Shown here: positions 45,894 through 57,600 of the stretch, one piece after another
Layout of the letters: each line of letters begins with the position of its first letter
Position numbering within the stretch: position 1 is the first letter of the stretch
Assembly (NCBI RefSeq): GCF_947179165.1
Contig: NC_077247.1
Coordinates: 12,723,501 to 12,787,500, forward strand
Length of the DNA stretch: 64,000 nt
Source of the DNA: Solanum dulcamara
Lineage: Eukaryota; Streptophyta; Magnoliopsida; Solanales; Solanaceae
Direction: 5' to 3'
The notes under the pieces: generated by a model
Seen by the model: the letters and a program-made list of their open reading frames with translations, nothing else
Told to the model about the DNA's origin: nothing
Database searches by the model: none
Program-made: the position numbers and the translations under genes

Positions 45894-48807
45894 AAATAAT
45901 ATTATTGTATGGCAATATAAAATTTATCATTGGTTGTGTACCTATGGTACGACAAAAGTAAAGCAAGAAACATGTCTTGTCTTTAAAGATTTTGACCATC
46001 CTAATAGTAATATAATTTTCTCCTTGAATGAGATGTTCATCATATTGATGGTGTTGTCGAAATATGTGATAATGCATAAAATAATTAAGGGTTTTGGAAG
46101 AGCTAATGGATTACTTCCCAAAGGAATAAAATTGTTCATAATATTGAAATTGTATTAAAGTCTCAAAAAAATTCTAAGTTTCGAAGGAATTGACAAGAAA
46201 AATTATGTTGAGACTATAAATTATGGAAAGATTTTATATCTTATATTACTACAATCAAAGCGGGTTATAAATATATATATGTGAATACCCGTCTTTCGTG
46301 TTGTTTGTTCTACATAAATATGGACATGATGATGGAGTCAGATACGAAAAGTAAACTAGATGTTTACAAAAGAAAATATCAATTGACATTACCGGTTGAC
46401 CATCGTGGTTCAAATTTGATGTGAAAATAATTGAGATTTCATGTGGTTATATATTGATGAAATAGAAAATCTTTACGAATTATCTTGTGTTGTTCATTCT
46501 TGTTATAAATTGATCACACCAACTAAGATTAAGATTGTATTTTGGATTTTTTTGAAACGTACAAAAAGGTGAATAATGGACCTGTTCACCTATCATGTGG
46601 ACCATTTACTATTTAATGATTTAATATGTGCATCTATTGTTTGGTCACATGTGCGCTTGTTATCAACTTATTTGATTTTTGCAACGCTATTTGCTCAAAT
46701 TATAAAATTAAAAGCACGGTTCTAAAATATAATATTATCTTGATAATGTTGGTTGATTTAGCAGAAATTGCATGTCTCTAAATATCTAAATCATTGATAA
46801 AAAGAGCAAAACTCTCACATAAAATTTGGTATGAGATGAGTTTATTTAACATGTAGCAGCACATGTATGCCTCAAGCCAACAAGGTTCCCCATCATAATT
46901 GGTTCAAGGTTAGGAACTAAATAATTTTCATCTAAAAATTTGAATGTGCGGCATCTGATTTTATTGTTCCACCATGCATAAAGATGGATACCCAAATGAG
47001 GTGGTGGTGAGTGTTAGATTACCTAACATTAGGGGAAGATATGATTAGCAGCTAAAAAATTATTTGTCAGATGAATTATCTAGATCCTCATTTAAAAAAA
47101 TGTGAACTTGAATTCAAGAGATAATTCATTTTTGAAATGTTGCTTTAGTGATCCTATAAATTACTTAAGTTGCAAATGCTCCATTAAATGGCCCTTGAGA
47201 ATCAGAGTCTATGCCACGCTAGAAACGTCATAGACCTATCCGTTCAAAATGTAAAACTTTTTGAGGAAGGAGAGGAGCAAATTATCATAATGAGGAAAGT
47301 ATGTTTGGCACTACGACATAATACTTCATTAAATCTTGGCAAAGGTTCAGGTATTTGACTAAAATGATGAAAATGAAGAGATCTCAATGAATATGTCGTA
47401 TTAGAATCGATATCAAAGTGACCTTTGACAGTATCTTTGATATAATGTGGAGCTCAACATTATAAATGATAATGAGGATCATAATTTTAAACCTGTCAAA
47501 TAATGTGGAAAGATAAATAATTGGCAAATAAAATATGCAATTCAAGTATACTTATTTCACTTGAAAAGTGATATTTTGAACTTATAGTACATAGCTTAAG
47601 ATATATTTTCATCGGGGTACAAATGGATTATTGTACGAAAGTATAACCATAAAATTTAAAGTATTACTTGTGCCTTGCGGCATAAAATTATTTCGCAAAA
47701 GACCTAACATTATTGTACGGAGATATGTTCTTCTATGGTGGATACAGTGAGGTTTCTTTCAATTTAGCAATAGATGAAATAATTAAATACGTGTAATAAA
47801 ATGTTGGCATGTCTAGATAGACGGTGAAGATTAAACGAAAATCCTTCAAGGATTTAAAAGGTCTTAAAGTGATTTCATTAAGTACCCCAATGATTGTGAG
47901 ATCACTTAATATAAAGAAAGATTAATTTTGAAAATATAAAAATGGTTTCAACATATTATATCTTAGTGTAATTGATGCACTTATTTCTATTGATATTATT
48001 ACCAAATGAGATAATATTTTTATTAATATGCAGACAAAAGATAATTCACTTTGAGATATTTGATTGGTTTCAAATTGGTATTTATTTGTTATTTCTAACC
48101 AATATTGGCAAGGTTCTATTGGTTGTATAAATGTAAGGTATTACATAAAGTCTTTTCTTCTCTATTTGCATATGAGGGTATAGTTATATTATCACATTCT
48201 ACAAGACAATCCAAGTTTGACCAAGATACTAACAACTTATAAAGCAAGTGGCTTAACACATAAGAGATGTGTGTTTTTCTTGAAGAGGAGATTTCAATAT
48301 TATATGACAATTTGCTTGGATAACTCAAGTAAAAGAAGAATATAACGAAGGAAACAAAATATGTGCATTTTGCCGAAGTTCTTTTCAAGCACAACTTTCA
48401 ATAAAATTTATACAAGATTGATATGTGTCATGTCCTAAATGTTAAGTAATATTTTCATAAGGGGGAGTAAATACGCGCTGCACTCTTTTTTTCTTGGCTT
48501 AGTTTTTATCCCAATGGGTTTTTGAGGCAAGTTATTTAACGAGGCAGCAAACAACGCGTATTACAAGATAGGTGCTCTTTTTTCTTCACTGAGATTTTTT
48601 TCATAGGGTTTTTCCTAGTAAGGTTTTAATGAGAAATATTATCGGACATCCAGGGTATAATGGCCCTTCAAATCATTTTTTTATTAATGCATTCATTTCT
48701 CCATTTACAGTATTCCTAAAGCGACCCCAAGTTATTTATGACTTGCTGGCACTTACTATTTGCAGCAGATGCTGGTGCAAGTGATTTTACTCATCGCTAT
48801 CATGATA

Positions 48808-48930
48808 AATCATCCACGATCGCGGAGGAGCACTCAGCTTAGGCATCGCGATCGCGAAGTTTATCCACAGCGATCGCGATGGTTATTTTTGTTGGGTGTC
48901 ACAACTAGTCTTTGCGATCGCAATGTACAA
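48808..48930. repeat. Four GCGATCGC palindromes in LTR D
   Basis: acgatcgcgg, atcgcgatcgcgaag, agcgatcgcgatgg and tgcgatcgcaat occur within 120 bp, each centred on CGATCG. The surrounding LTR is CpG-poor. The module directly follows the 'tgcagcagatgctggtgca' landmark. Confidence 0.85.
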
Positions 48931-48952
48931 GTTTGTCTAGTCTTTTAATTTA

Positions 48953-49774
48953 GGGAGAACTCATTGGTGGCCTCCTAAATTTGGCACCAACTTTCACTTA
49001 GACACCTCAACTATGCTTTGTTCATTTTAGACACCCCATACACGCTCCTCTGTGTCATTTTGATACTTTTTGCACAATCTTCTATTGACCCTATGCGCGT
49101 GTTGACCAAATGTGTCCACGTGGATTAAAAGTCCAATTAGGTCATGTCATTTCATTTTAAAGAGAAAAAATTAAATGTCAAATAAATTAAATGAAAAAAG
49201 TCAAGCCAACAGTTTCCTCTTTCCTAATTTCATACCACCTTAATTCTTTGTTTACCTCACCAGCTGGATCCTTTCGCCACCATCCCCTTTCACACCCCAC
49301 ACTCCTTTTCTATATTCTCCTTTATTTTTTCTTTCTTCTATCATTGCATCATCACCAATATCGTCATCGTTGTCTTAGCCAAAAAAGTATCAATTTAACA
49401 AATGACAGTCAAACCAAAAAAATTCAAAAGAGTTGACTGATACAAATCTAAGAAAGTCTAACTGAAAAACTCAAAAGACTTACGTTGTAGAAGGGAATTT
49501 AATCCAAAAAATAATTCTTGAGAGAGAAAATGTAAGAAGAGTAATGGCTGAAAAATAAGGAAGAAGAAGAGAAAAAATAAAATAAAATAAAATAAGCTAA
49601 ATAAGCCTCACACGTGTCATTAAGGAGTGTATCACACTCACTTTGCTACATCAACAAAATGTGTCAAAATAACACAGCGGGTGTGACATGAGGTTTCTAA
49701 AATGAACAAAGTCTAATTGAGGTGTCTAAGTGAAAGTTGGTGCCAACTTTACGAGGCCATCAATGGGTTCAGCC
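48953..49774. mobile_element. Non-autonomous Mutator-like element (822 bp) with long TIRs and 9-bp TSD
   Basis: The left end reads GGGAGAACTCATTGGTGG and the right end, reversed, GGCTGAACCCATTGATGG. The inverted similarity extends about 85-115 bp, including an identical run GTTGGCACCAACTTTCACTT on the right against tttggcaccaactttcactt on the left. TTTAATTTA flanks it at 48,944-48,952 and 49,775-49,783. Long TIRs and a 9-bp duplication are diagnostic of the Mutator superfamily. No transposase frame; the 81-codon frame at 49,191 is not recognised. Confidence 0.9.
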
Positions 49775-51835
49775 TTTAATTTAAGACTAGACGTGACCAG
49801 CCCATTCTCAAAACTTTAGAAGTTGATTTCTCTCTCGATATAGCTTTGAATTTAGTTATTTCAAGTCCCATGGGTTTGGAAACTTTGTGGCTATATGGGT
49901 GATCAGTCGGAAGGTGTCGGGAAGGCTTTGGTAGAGGCAATTTCAGTAACATAGTTGCTTCCATGGTTAAGTTTTGAGCTTAATTTGGTGATTTTATGAA
50001 GGACTCATGTTTGGGTTGTTCCACGCCCTAAATTGTGTTCCATTTTGGAATACAAGTTTGGGGAGGTAAATTAAGCTTTTTCATAAAGTCAATTTTAGAA
50101 TTATCAAAGCGGATTCCACATTTTCCATTTTTATATTTCAAAATTGGTCCACCTTTGTTTTTAGTAATTTTAATGTCTAAATGAATGTATTAACATTGTG
50201 AACCTACTTTTGATAGTGTGGTAGTGTTCTGATCGGCCTATAAGCAGGCTTCAACTTCACTCTTCTTAGATTGAGCTTGTTTATGTGAAAGGATGAGGAT
50301 TAGAATTTGGGTTGGTTAGGTGTTTGATCATGCCTATTAGTGTAGAAATCTTATTTTAGGCTATTTTCAGGTGGTACCAGGTACTTGTGAGCATTTTGTT
50401 ATTTCTAATATGATCATCCATACCTTGTGGATTTGAGTATTAATATTATTTATCGATATTGAGCATGTTGGCCTTAATCTATGCTTAGACTAGTCTTTTC
50501 CATTGACTTGCAATAATCGGAGCTTTTAGACCTTGTTTTTACTCTGACGTTAATTTGGACAGCTTAGCTCCCTCTAGACTAGAATAGCAGACTTGGGTCT
50601 AGTATTTTGAGCCTTAGATTAGGCATTGCATCAACTTTGATGAAATTCTACCCTTCTCCCTCTTTTTATGGTTTGTGCGTAGATGATTTGAGCTTTTGGG
50701 ATTGGGTTCAGTTCAGCTTGGAGTATTTGGTTGATTAACTGAAAGTGGATGCCGCTCTATGGTGGTTTTACGATAATGGGATGACATGGTATCATTTGGC
50801 AGCCACTATCATCACAAATTCACAGTTTGGTCATAATGCCCTCTTATCCTCTACAGAGATGATTCCCCTAGCTACAGACTATTGCCCCTTTGAGAAGCAT
50901 CAGCGATTCAAGGTCCGGGCACTGGACTTCTTAGTTAGGTTTCACTTACTTGATCATTTGGAGACTACTATTAAATTTCCCCTTTGATACACATTCGCGA
51001 TTCGAGGTCCGAGCGCTAGACTTCTTAGCTAGGCTATTACTATTGGTTCCTTGAAGACTATACGCAGTTCGAGGTTCAGGCTATATTTTTCCTACTCTGG
51101 ACTCACCATTTTATATTCTTTGTAGTTTTAGCAATTCTTTGTACCCATCGGGCTTATGGGGGTCTGCTCGGGTTTTTACTTAACCTTGCACACAAGTGTA
51201 ACTTCTAGGTTTATGGGGGCCCAATTAGGTCTAGTTAGTTATACTTAGTCCTTTTAGTTCCTTACACTAGTGTGCATTACCTTTACTTTTTGTTAATTCT
51301 GTATATTCTATCTTTTCTTATTGTTTTTTCTTTTCAAGCTTAACGGCCTTTGATATGTACTAAGGACCTATTGTTTTGGTACTCATACTAGACTTTGCAT
51401 CTATTTTCCGTGATGCAGGTCCAAGCACCAGTTACCAGCGCTGATTCGGGCCAGTTTTAGTCTACTTTGGAGGCATGGTGAGCTCTTGGCGTTTTTTGGA
51501 TCTTCCTGCCTCCATCTATACATAGTTGACTAGTTTTTTTCTTTTTGAGACCAGTCTTTGTCTGCGTGGTCCACTTTTGGGCCTTGTATCAGTTTTTTAT
51601 AGTAGCTTTGTACTTGTAACTTCCGAGTTCTAGAAGGGGTCTATATATTTTATTGTATATATTTATTTGATGTGCTTCCGCTTATTTATGTTATTCCAGT
51701 TATTGTTGTATTTCTGTTTGGTTTCTACCCTTAATTCCACTACTCATAGTTTTAGAATACAGGTTGACATACCTACTAGTGGGTTATAGTAGGTGCCATT
51801 ATGACTCATGATATCGTTTCATGACAAAGGGAGAG

Positions 51836-52220
51836 TTTTGTAAATACATTATATTTATGTAGATGTCCGTAATTTCAAAGTGTAACTACACCATTAAATG
51901 CAGTAACTCCCACACCTCCATAACCTCCATAACTTCAGGTGTAACTAAACCATTATATGTAGTAACTCCCACACCACCATAACATCCCCCTTTGATCCTC
52001 CTCCATGACTTTCATGGTTAATGCCTCCATATCTTCTATGGTTAATATCATATTTATGACTAACCTTTAATATGCCTCTATGTAGCCCTATAAATAGAGA
52101 AATTAGAGTTCATATTATATACACTATAACAATTGGAATAAGGAAGCTCTCATCTCCTCTCTCTAATATCTTGTCTACTTTCTTACTTTATATTTACTAT
52201 TTTAACTTAATTTTACAACA
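51836..52220 (+). mobile_element. Ty1/copia LTR, 385 bp, sister of 43,706-44,035
   Basis: It starts TTTTGTAAAT (decayed TGTTGTAAAT) and ends TTTACAACA before 'cgttatcaacac'. It is longer than its sister because a block of about 55 bp (cctccataacttcaggtg...gtaactcccaca) is duplicated in tandem near 51,875-51,975. TATAAATAG is at 52,089-52,097. Confidence 0.88.
52089..52097 (+). promoter_or_regulatory. TATA box of copia LTR
   Basis: TATAAATAG at the same place as in the sister LTR (43,899). Confidence 0.6.
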
Positions 52221-52525
52221 CGTTATCAACACGATAGTTCTACCATTACAGAATTGAGGCAAAGTAAATTAAAAGAAGGTAAAAACCAATATGTTTATTT
52301 TTCTCTCAAGAACATGGTAAACTACTATGGAATCAATTTTATATTTTAATTATGATTATGCATCATTAGTTTGCTTACCATCTCAAAATCATATGATTCC
52401 AACAAGTACTTTTACTTTGAGCAGACTTTTTTTTGGTCACCTATATATTTAAAAAGTAGAGAGAGTTTTGTAAGTTAATAATTTGTAAAGGAATTGTTTT
52501 TTATGGTCTTGTTTTATTAAAATGT
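52221..52525 (+). mobile_element. Start of the next copia internal region
   Basis: The primer phrase and following 300 bp parallel 44,036-44,336 (gaattgaggcaaagtaaa, tactatggaatcaattttatatttt, gtttgcttaccatctcaaaatcatatga). Interrupted by chromovirus E; it resumes at 63,167. Confidence 0.88.
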
Positions 52526-53214
52526 TGTAATGACCCTCCAGGTCATTTTTGGGTTAATGCATTCATTTTTTTACGTAGATAAATCCTATAGCGAGTCCAA
52601 GTCACTTATGACTTGCTAGCACTAAATGTTCGATCGCCTGGTCATTCCAAGTTTAGTGCCCATTTTCTTGTTTTGGAGCTTTTGAAACTTGATATGTTGA
52701 TTTTGGGTATAACTTCAGATAAACTACCTTAAAATGGAATTGTGATGGTTCCATCAGCTCTGGATTGGCCAAATTATACTAGTAGCATGGTAAGAACGAG
52801 TATCAAAGCTTCCTCTATGAGTTTGGGGCCATTTGGCGCTTAATCTTTAAAATTTGGCCTAAGATTACCTTTGGTCAACATTCTAGGAAAATACACTCGG
52901 ATAAAAATTCCTTCAGCATGGTTAGTTCTAAAATATCAAGTTTAGTTTAGAATGACCCTTCGTATGCTTCTCGAGGGTTTTGGTCAAATCTCGAGGCATG
53001 TTGTGCAATTTGGTTAGATATGGCACTTGGGTGTGGGACCACTTTTGTAAATATGACCTCGTATAGAAATTTTGACTGCTTTATTAAGTCTGAAATATCA
53101 AATTTGATGGAGTAGCATAACTTATTTGCACCCACGGAAATCTGAAAGAACCTCGAGCACCCTGTCAAAGACTTAGCCATTTCCAAAACTCAACTAATGT
53201 AGCTTAGTATGGTG

Positions 53215-53405
53215 TCATCGCTAAAGTGACCTCGAAGGTCGGTTAAGAAATCTCGAAGGTTGGTTAAGCGACCTCAAAGTTCACTTGAGTGACCACCACC
53301 AAGAGGCGGGCCTCTCTAAAGCAAGACCCATGTTGCTAAAGCGACAGGTCGCTTTAGCAAAGGTATTGTCGCTTAAGCGACAGTCGTCCATGGCTAAAGC
53401 GACTA
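53215..53405. repeat. GTCGCTTAAGCGAC-type palindromes in E's 5' LTR
   Basis: gctaaagcgac, gtcgctttagc, gtcgcttaagcgac and gctaaagcgac lie within 75 bp (53,334-53,404). Looser versions (ggttaagcgacct, cacttgagtgacc) precede them. All are permutations of a GTCGCTTWAGCGAC palindrome. Confidence 0.85.
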
Positions 53406-54446
53406 GGTTCTCTCTTATTTCTTGGCATATTTTGGTGATTCAAAGGCTAAAGTGTGGGTAATTGCTAGGAGAAGGTGAAAGTTGTTAGGAATCTTCATTT
53501 GAGGTAAAATCGTGCTACAACCTACTGTCTTTGTTGAATTTTTAAACTTAAATTGTGAAATATTGCATGTTCTTGTTTGGGCTATTCCGAGCCTCGAATT
53601 GTGTTTCATTTTGGAACACAAGTTTGGGGAGGTATTTTGGACCTTTTTATAGAGTCAATTATGGAATTACCTTATCGGGTTCCACATTCTATTTTTTTAC
53701 TCCAAAATTGGTCTGTCTCTAAATTTTGATAATCTAAGTCTTAAATGACCTTAATATATTTTGATTATATTTTTGATAGCGTGGTAGTGTTCTGAGGCCC
53801 TACAGAAGGGAAAAGCTCTGGTTACATTATTTAGAGCACACGCGATCGACCTACAAGTAGGCTACGACTTCCTTCTCCTTAGACTGAGCATGATTAAACA
53901 TTTGTTAGTTGATTTGTCTGGTTTTGGGGTGTTGGTGGTTTATCATGTTAACTTCCCAGAATCCATGCCTTAGGCTATATTTCAGGTATTTTGGGCGGTT
54001 GAAGCATGTCTATCATATTTTTTGATCATTCATACCTTGTGGTGTACCCTTACATGACTTATTGTTGTTTTTGGAAGCATGTTTGGCCTTAGTCTAAGCT
54101 TAGACTAGTCATTGCCATAGATTTGTGTATTTTTTGAGCCATTAAGCCTTGAAATTTCTCTGACGTCACTTTGGATGGCTTAACTCCATGTAGAATGATA
54201 TAGCAGACTTGAGTCAGATAGTCAGACCTTAGCTAGGAAGTAACACCGGTTTTGGAACCTTATATCCATAATTCCCTATTTTGTTAGTTTTGGATTACTT
54301 GATTGTTGATTTGGAAGCAAGTCGTTGATTCCTATTGGATAACATTCGAGCTGGAGTTATTAATTGATGGCATTCGGATTAGGGGTACACCTCATGATGT
54401 TGGGTTGGCCGCTAATCCTATTTTTAGCCGATTTGCCTCTATTCAT

Positions 54447-54842
54447 GGTTCAATTCCCTATCTACCTCTACTGGGCGTGGTTCAAGTCCTTGCCTTGGTA
54501 TTATCGCCTCAATTCAAGTCCCTAGATTTCTTCGGTAGTGGTTGAAGTGCACCGGCATTTGCATTCATGGTTCAATTCCATAGATGCCTTTAGCCGTGGT
54601 TTAAGTCCATATCTACCTTTACCCTTGGTTCAAATCCATCGCTACTTTAATATTGGGTCAAGTCCGAAGATACTTTCAACTCGGTTCAAGTCCTTGGTCA
54701 AACTTATACGTGGTTCTAGTTCTTGGCTACTCAAAATCTCAGTTCAATTCCTTCGTTCATTCATTTTCATCCGGTTCAAGTCCTTAACTCTTTCAATTTT
54801 TGGTTAAAGGTTCAGGCTGACAGAATGGTTCGATTCAAGTCC
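54447..54842 (+). repeat. B-box/T-arm-like motif array in E's 5' LTR
   Basis: About 14 motifs (ggttcaattcc, ggttcaagtcc, ggttcaaatcc, ggtttaagtcc, ggttctagttc and others) at 20-40 bp intervals, collinear with the array of LTR F. Spacers differ from F's more than the motifs do. Confidence 0.82.
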
Positions 54843-55116
54843 GCGGGAAGTTATGGCATTGTTGGAACTTCATCATATTCTCTTATTATACTTCAACTCT
54901 TCCTTTCACCTGTCGGGCTTATGAGAGTTTGCTCGAGCTTTGCTTTTAACTTGTGCACGAGCATACTTGTGGGGTTTATGGGAGCCCAATTAGATTTAGT
55001 TAACTACTCTCTTTTTCTTTGTATAATATTATGCTGGTATGCATACCTACTCTCTTTTTCTTTGTGTGTTAGTACGCTCGTGATGCACCTAGGCACGTGG
55101 ATAGATACCCAACCAT

Positions 55117-56480
55117 GAGTAGAGGTTTACCCCGAGGTCGTGCCAAGGTTGCAACCCCAGCCCATGATACAGAGCAGACTCTGGAGCCAGAGAAGCAGAC
55201 ACAGGTAGCTCTAGGATATCACTAGCCAATATGCCCCGGGACAATCTAGGACACCGCCCGCACTAGTCACAGCTCCAGACCTGTAGGCTTGCTCAGATAT
55301 TGGCTGCGATAGGGGGTATACAGCATGCCCCAACTCCAGCTACTCCAACACTATAGGGTCAGCCTGCACCAGTGGCACTAGTAGTTTAGTCATAATCGGC
55401 ACCTACTGCCATCCAACCAGATAATTTAGAGGGCATCATGCCATTGCACGAGCAGAAGATGCTTGGGGTGTTTCTCATATTATCACCACTAAGGTTTTTT
55501 AGGGTTATTAGGGAGGATGCCCACGAGTTCCTTCTTACTTTCCACGAGTGGCTTCAGACTTTGGGATTGGTGGAGTCGCGAGGAGTCGACTTCACCGATT
55601 ATCAGCTAGATGGTCCTACTATATAGTAGTGGCATTCCTACTTAGAGGCCAGGCCAACTAGATCTCCACCGGTGTCATGGGCAGAGTTTTCTGAGGCCTT
55701 TTTGGCTAGGTTCATCCCTAGGAGCATCAGAGATTAGTTCTCACGATTGGAGCAGGGGTCAATGATCTTGTCATAGTATGAGTCTAGATTTCATAAGCTC
55801 TCCCGGTATGTCACTATGATTTTACCTAATGAGGAGGAGAGAGTTTGGTACTTTGTTCGAGGCTTGAGACTACAGTTACGGATTGAGACTTAGTCTCTAG
55901 TCTCTGTGAGCCACTACTTGATGTATCTGGTGAACCACTCTTTCACACTTAAGCAGCTCCATCACGAGGCTCGAGGGGGAAGCGACAAGAGATCCAGACG
56001 GGATGATAGCCATTATGGTCCTATTTTAGTCCTAGAGACTTATATGATAGGCCCAACCTGAGGTTCCAACAAAGTCAGTCTAATCTCCCATTCTAAGCTT
56101 TGTTGTATGCTATAAAGGATGACTGACACTGTCAAGGTGGTTCTAGTGCCAGTCTGAGTCAGGGCCAAGATGGTATTCAAATGGGTTCTTTAGACCAGGG
56201 TTTTCGGCCTTTAATTGCAAGCAAATCGCCATAAGGGTATTATGACTATGAGCAACTAGATCATTATTCTAGAGAGTGCCCTCTTTGTAGATCAGTTGCA
56301 CCATCTCCACAAGCAGCTAGACCCGCACCAGTAGCATCACCTCTAGTCAGAGGTGAAGGACAGGGTTGGGACCGTAGGGGTAGTCACTAGGGTGCATGGG
56401 GAGGTCTTCTAGGAGGCAAGACAGGAGCTAGAGTTGATGCATGAGATAGAGTTGCACAAGTCCACTTCTATGCAGCTTAA
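55117..56480 (+). pseudogene. gag of E
   Basis: It starts MSRGLPRGRAKVATPA at 55,117. A Pro/Ala/Gln-rich part is followed by the capsid core at 55,438-55,870: EQKMLGVFLILSPLRFF, EFLLTFHEWLQTLGLVESRG, FTDYQLDGP, FSEAFLARFIPRS and ILPNEEERVW. A YSRECPLC remnant near 56,265 may be the damaged zinc knuckle. Stops replace expected Gln, Trp or Glu codons. Collinear with gag of F. Confidence 0.82.
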
Positions 56481-56510
56481 GCTAAAAAAGAGGTTGAGGC
56501 ATCGGACGAC

Positions 56511-56990
56511 GTGATTACAAGCATGATTCTTTTATGCCATCAGCCTACCTCAGCTTTATTTGATCCAAGCTCCACTTATCCTTATGAATCTTTGTATTAT
56601 GCCCCTCGATTAAGTATGAGTCCAGGGCCCTTAGTAGATTCATTTTATGTTTTAACCTCAATAGGTGATTCTTTAGTAGTAGATCAGGTTTTCAAATCCT
56701 ATGTGGTGACTATTCAAGGACGGCACATCAGACAGATCTTATTTTACTTAATATGTTAGATTTTGACATGATTCTAGGCATGGACTAGTTATACCCTCAC
56801 CGAGCAGTCTTGGATTGCTATGCCAAGACTGTTACCTTAGTTATGCCTAGTATCCTACTGGTGGTGTGGTAGGGATCCTATAGTCGCACGTCGATTAGGG
56901 TGATTTTCTTTATTTAGGCTTGGAGATTAGTAGCTAGCAGATATTTTGCTTACGTGGCTTATGTTAGAGATATTAGTAGGGAGGGCCCTA
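56511..56990 (+). pseudogene. Protease region of E
   Basis: The frame at 56,511-56,759 contains ALFDPSSTYPY; the usual plant form is DPGSTYSY, so the active-site Gly has been lost. Then come SIGDSLVVDQVFKS and a shifted FDMILGMD..YPH. The protease is inactive by inspection. Confidence 0.8.
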
Positions 56991-57600
56991 TAGTTGATTT
57001 AGTGCCTATAGTCCGAGAGTATGCAGATGTGTTTCCTGCTGACCTACCTGGCCTTTCCCAAATTGTAATATAGACTTTGCTATTGAATTAGAGCCAGTAC
57101 TCACCATATTTCCATCTCGTCATATTATATGGCCCCCTTAGAGCTCAAGGAGCTCGGGGTTCAATTTTAGGATCTCTTAGTTAAGGGATTCATTTGGCCT
57201 AGTGTATCGTCTTGGGGTGCCCCTGTTTTGTTTGTGAAGATGAAGCATAGTACTATGCGGATATGTATTGATTACAAGTAGTTGAACAATGTGACGGTGA
57301 AGAACTATTACCCCATGCCTTATTTTGATGATTTATTTGACCATTTTCACAGTATTGTAATGTTTTCTAAGAATGATCTAAGATTCGATTACCACCATTT
57401 AAGGATTAGGGAAGAGGACATCCCTAAGACTGCATTTAGGACTCGTTACGACCATTATGAGTTCCTAGTGATGTCTTTTGGGTTGACTAATGCCTGTGCT
57501 ACCTTCATGGACTTGATGACTCGCATATTTAGGATGTATCTAGACTCTTTTGTCATAGTCTTCATCAATGATAAATTCATATAATCGCGAAGCCGGAGTG
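56991..57600 (+). pseudogene. Reverse transcriptase of E
   Basis: The lead-in is VPIVREYADVFPADLPG near 57,003, then [19 protein letters not shown]. The frame at 57,282-57,584 has [37 protein letters not shown] and VIVFINDKF. The catalytic pair is FIND instead of FIDD, so one metal-binding Asp is gone. This shows what F's RT looked like without element G. Confidence 0.9.

Larger units (their letters stand above)
44048..48650 (+). pseudogene. Internal region of a Ty1/copia element, heavily decayed
   Basis: Remnants occur in the copia order integrase-RT-RNase H. Integrase is at about 46,550-47,250, with decayed FLKRTK, WSHVRLLST-like and HLKIFECAA..F.VPP words. RT begins near 47,600 with SSGYKWIIVRKYNHK, matching the VGYKWVFVRKRN opening of plant copia RT. 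The RNase H / C-terminal tail is at about 48,060-48,420 and ends with a YDNLLG..LK (DNLADLFTK-like) stretch and a gggggagt tract. Stops occur every few codons and the 5' part (44,100-46,500) has no clear gag. A TS-like SINE sits at 45,750. The unit runs to 48,650, where LTR D interrupts it just before its own 3' LTR at 51,836. Confidence 0.75.
48656..51826 (+). mobile_element. Solo LTR 'D' (TGTAATGACC family) inserted in copia
   Basis: It begins TATAATGGCCC (decayed) and ends TTTCATGACA. Flanks are CAGGG (48,651-48,655) and AAGGG (51,827-51,831). Joining them gives back the copia PPT/LTR boundary seen at 43,690-43,710. About 0.6 kb of the 5' part is missing near 48,760 (conserved text jumps from 'ggcacttactat' to 'tgcagcagatgctggtgca'). 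It carries a CGATCG palindrome module and an 822-bp Mutator-like element. No internal domain. Confidence 0.88.
52526..55076 (+). mobile_element. 5' LTR of E, 3' end deleted
   Basis: It follows the 3' LTR (60,151-63,161) until 'gtacgctcgtg', then jumps to gag-proximal text. About 570 bp of LTR plus the primer site are missing. It has a palindrome module and a B-box-like array. Confidence 0.88.

Noticed and set aside
45784..46158. 124-codon frame as a gene
   Set aside because: Its first 35 codons are antisense SINE and the rest copia debris.
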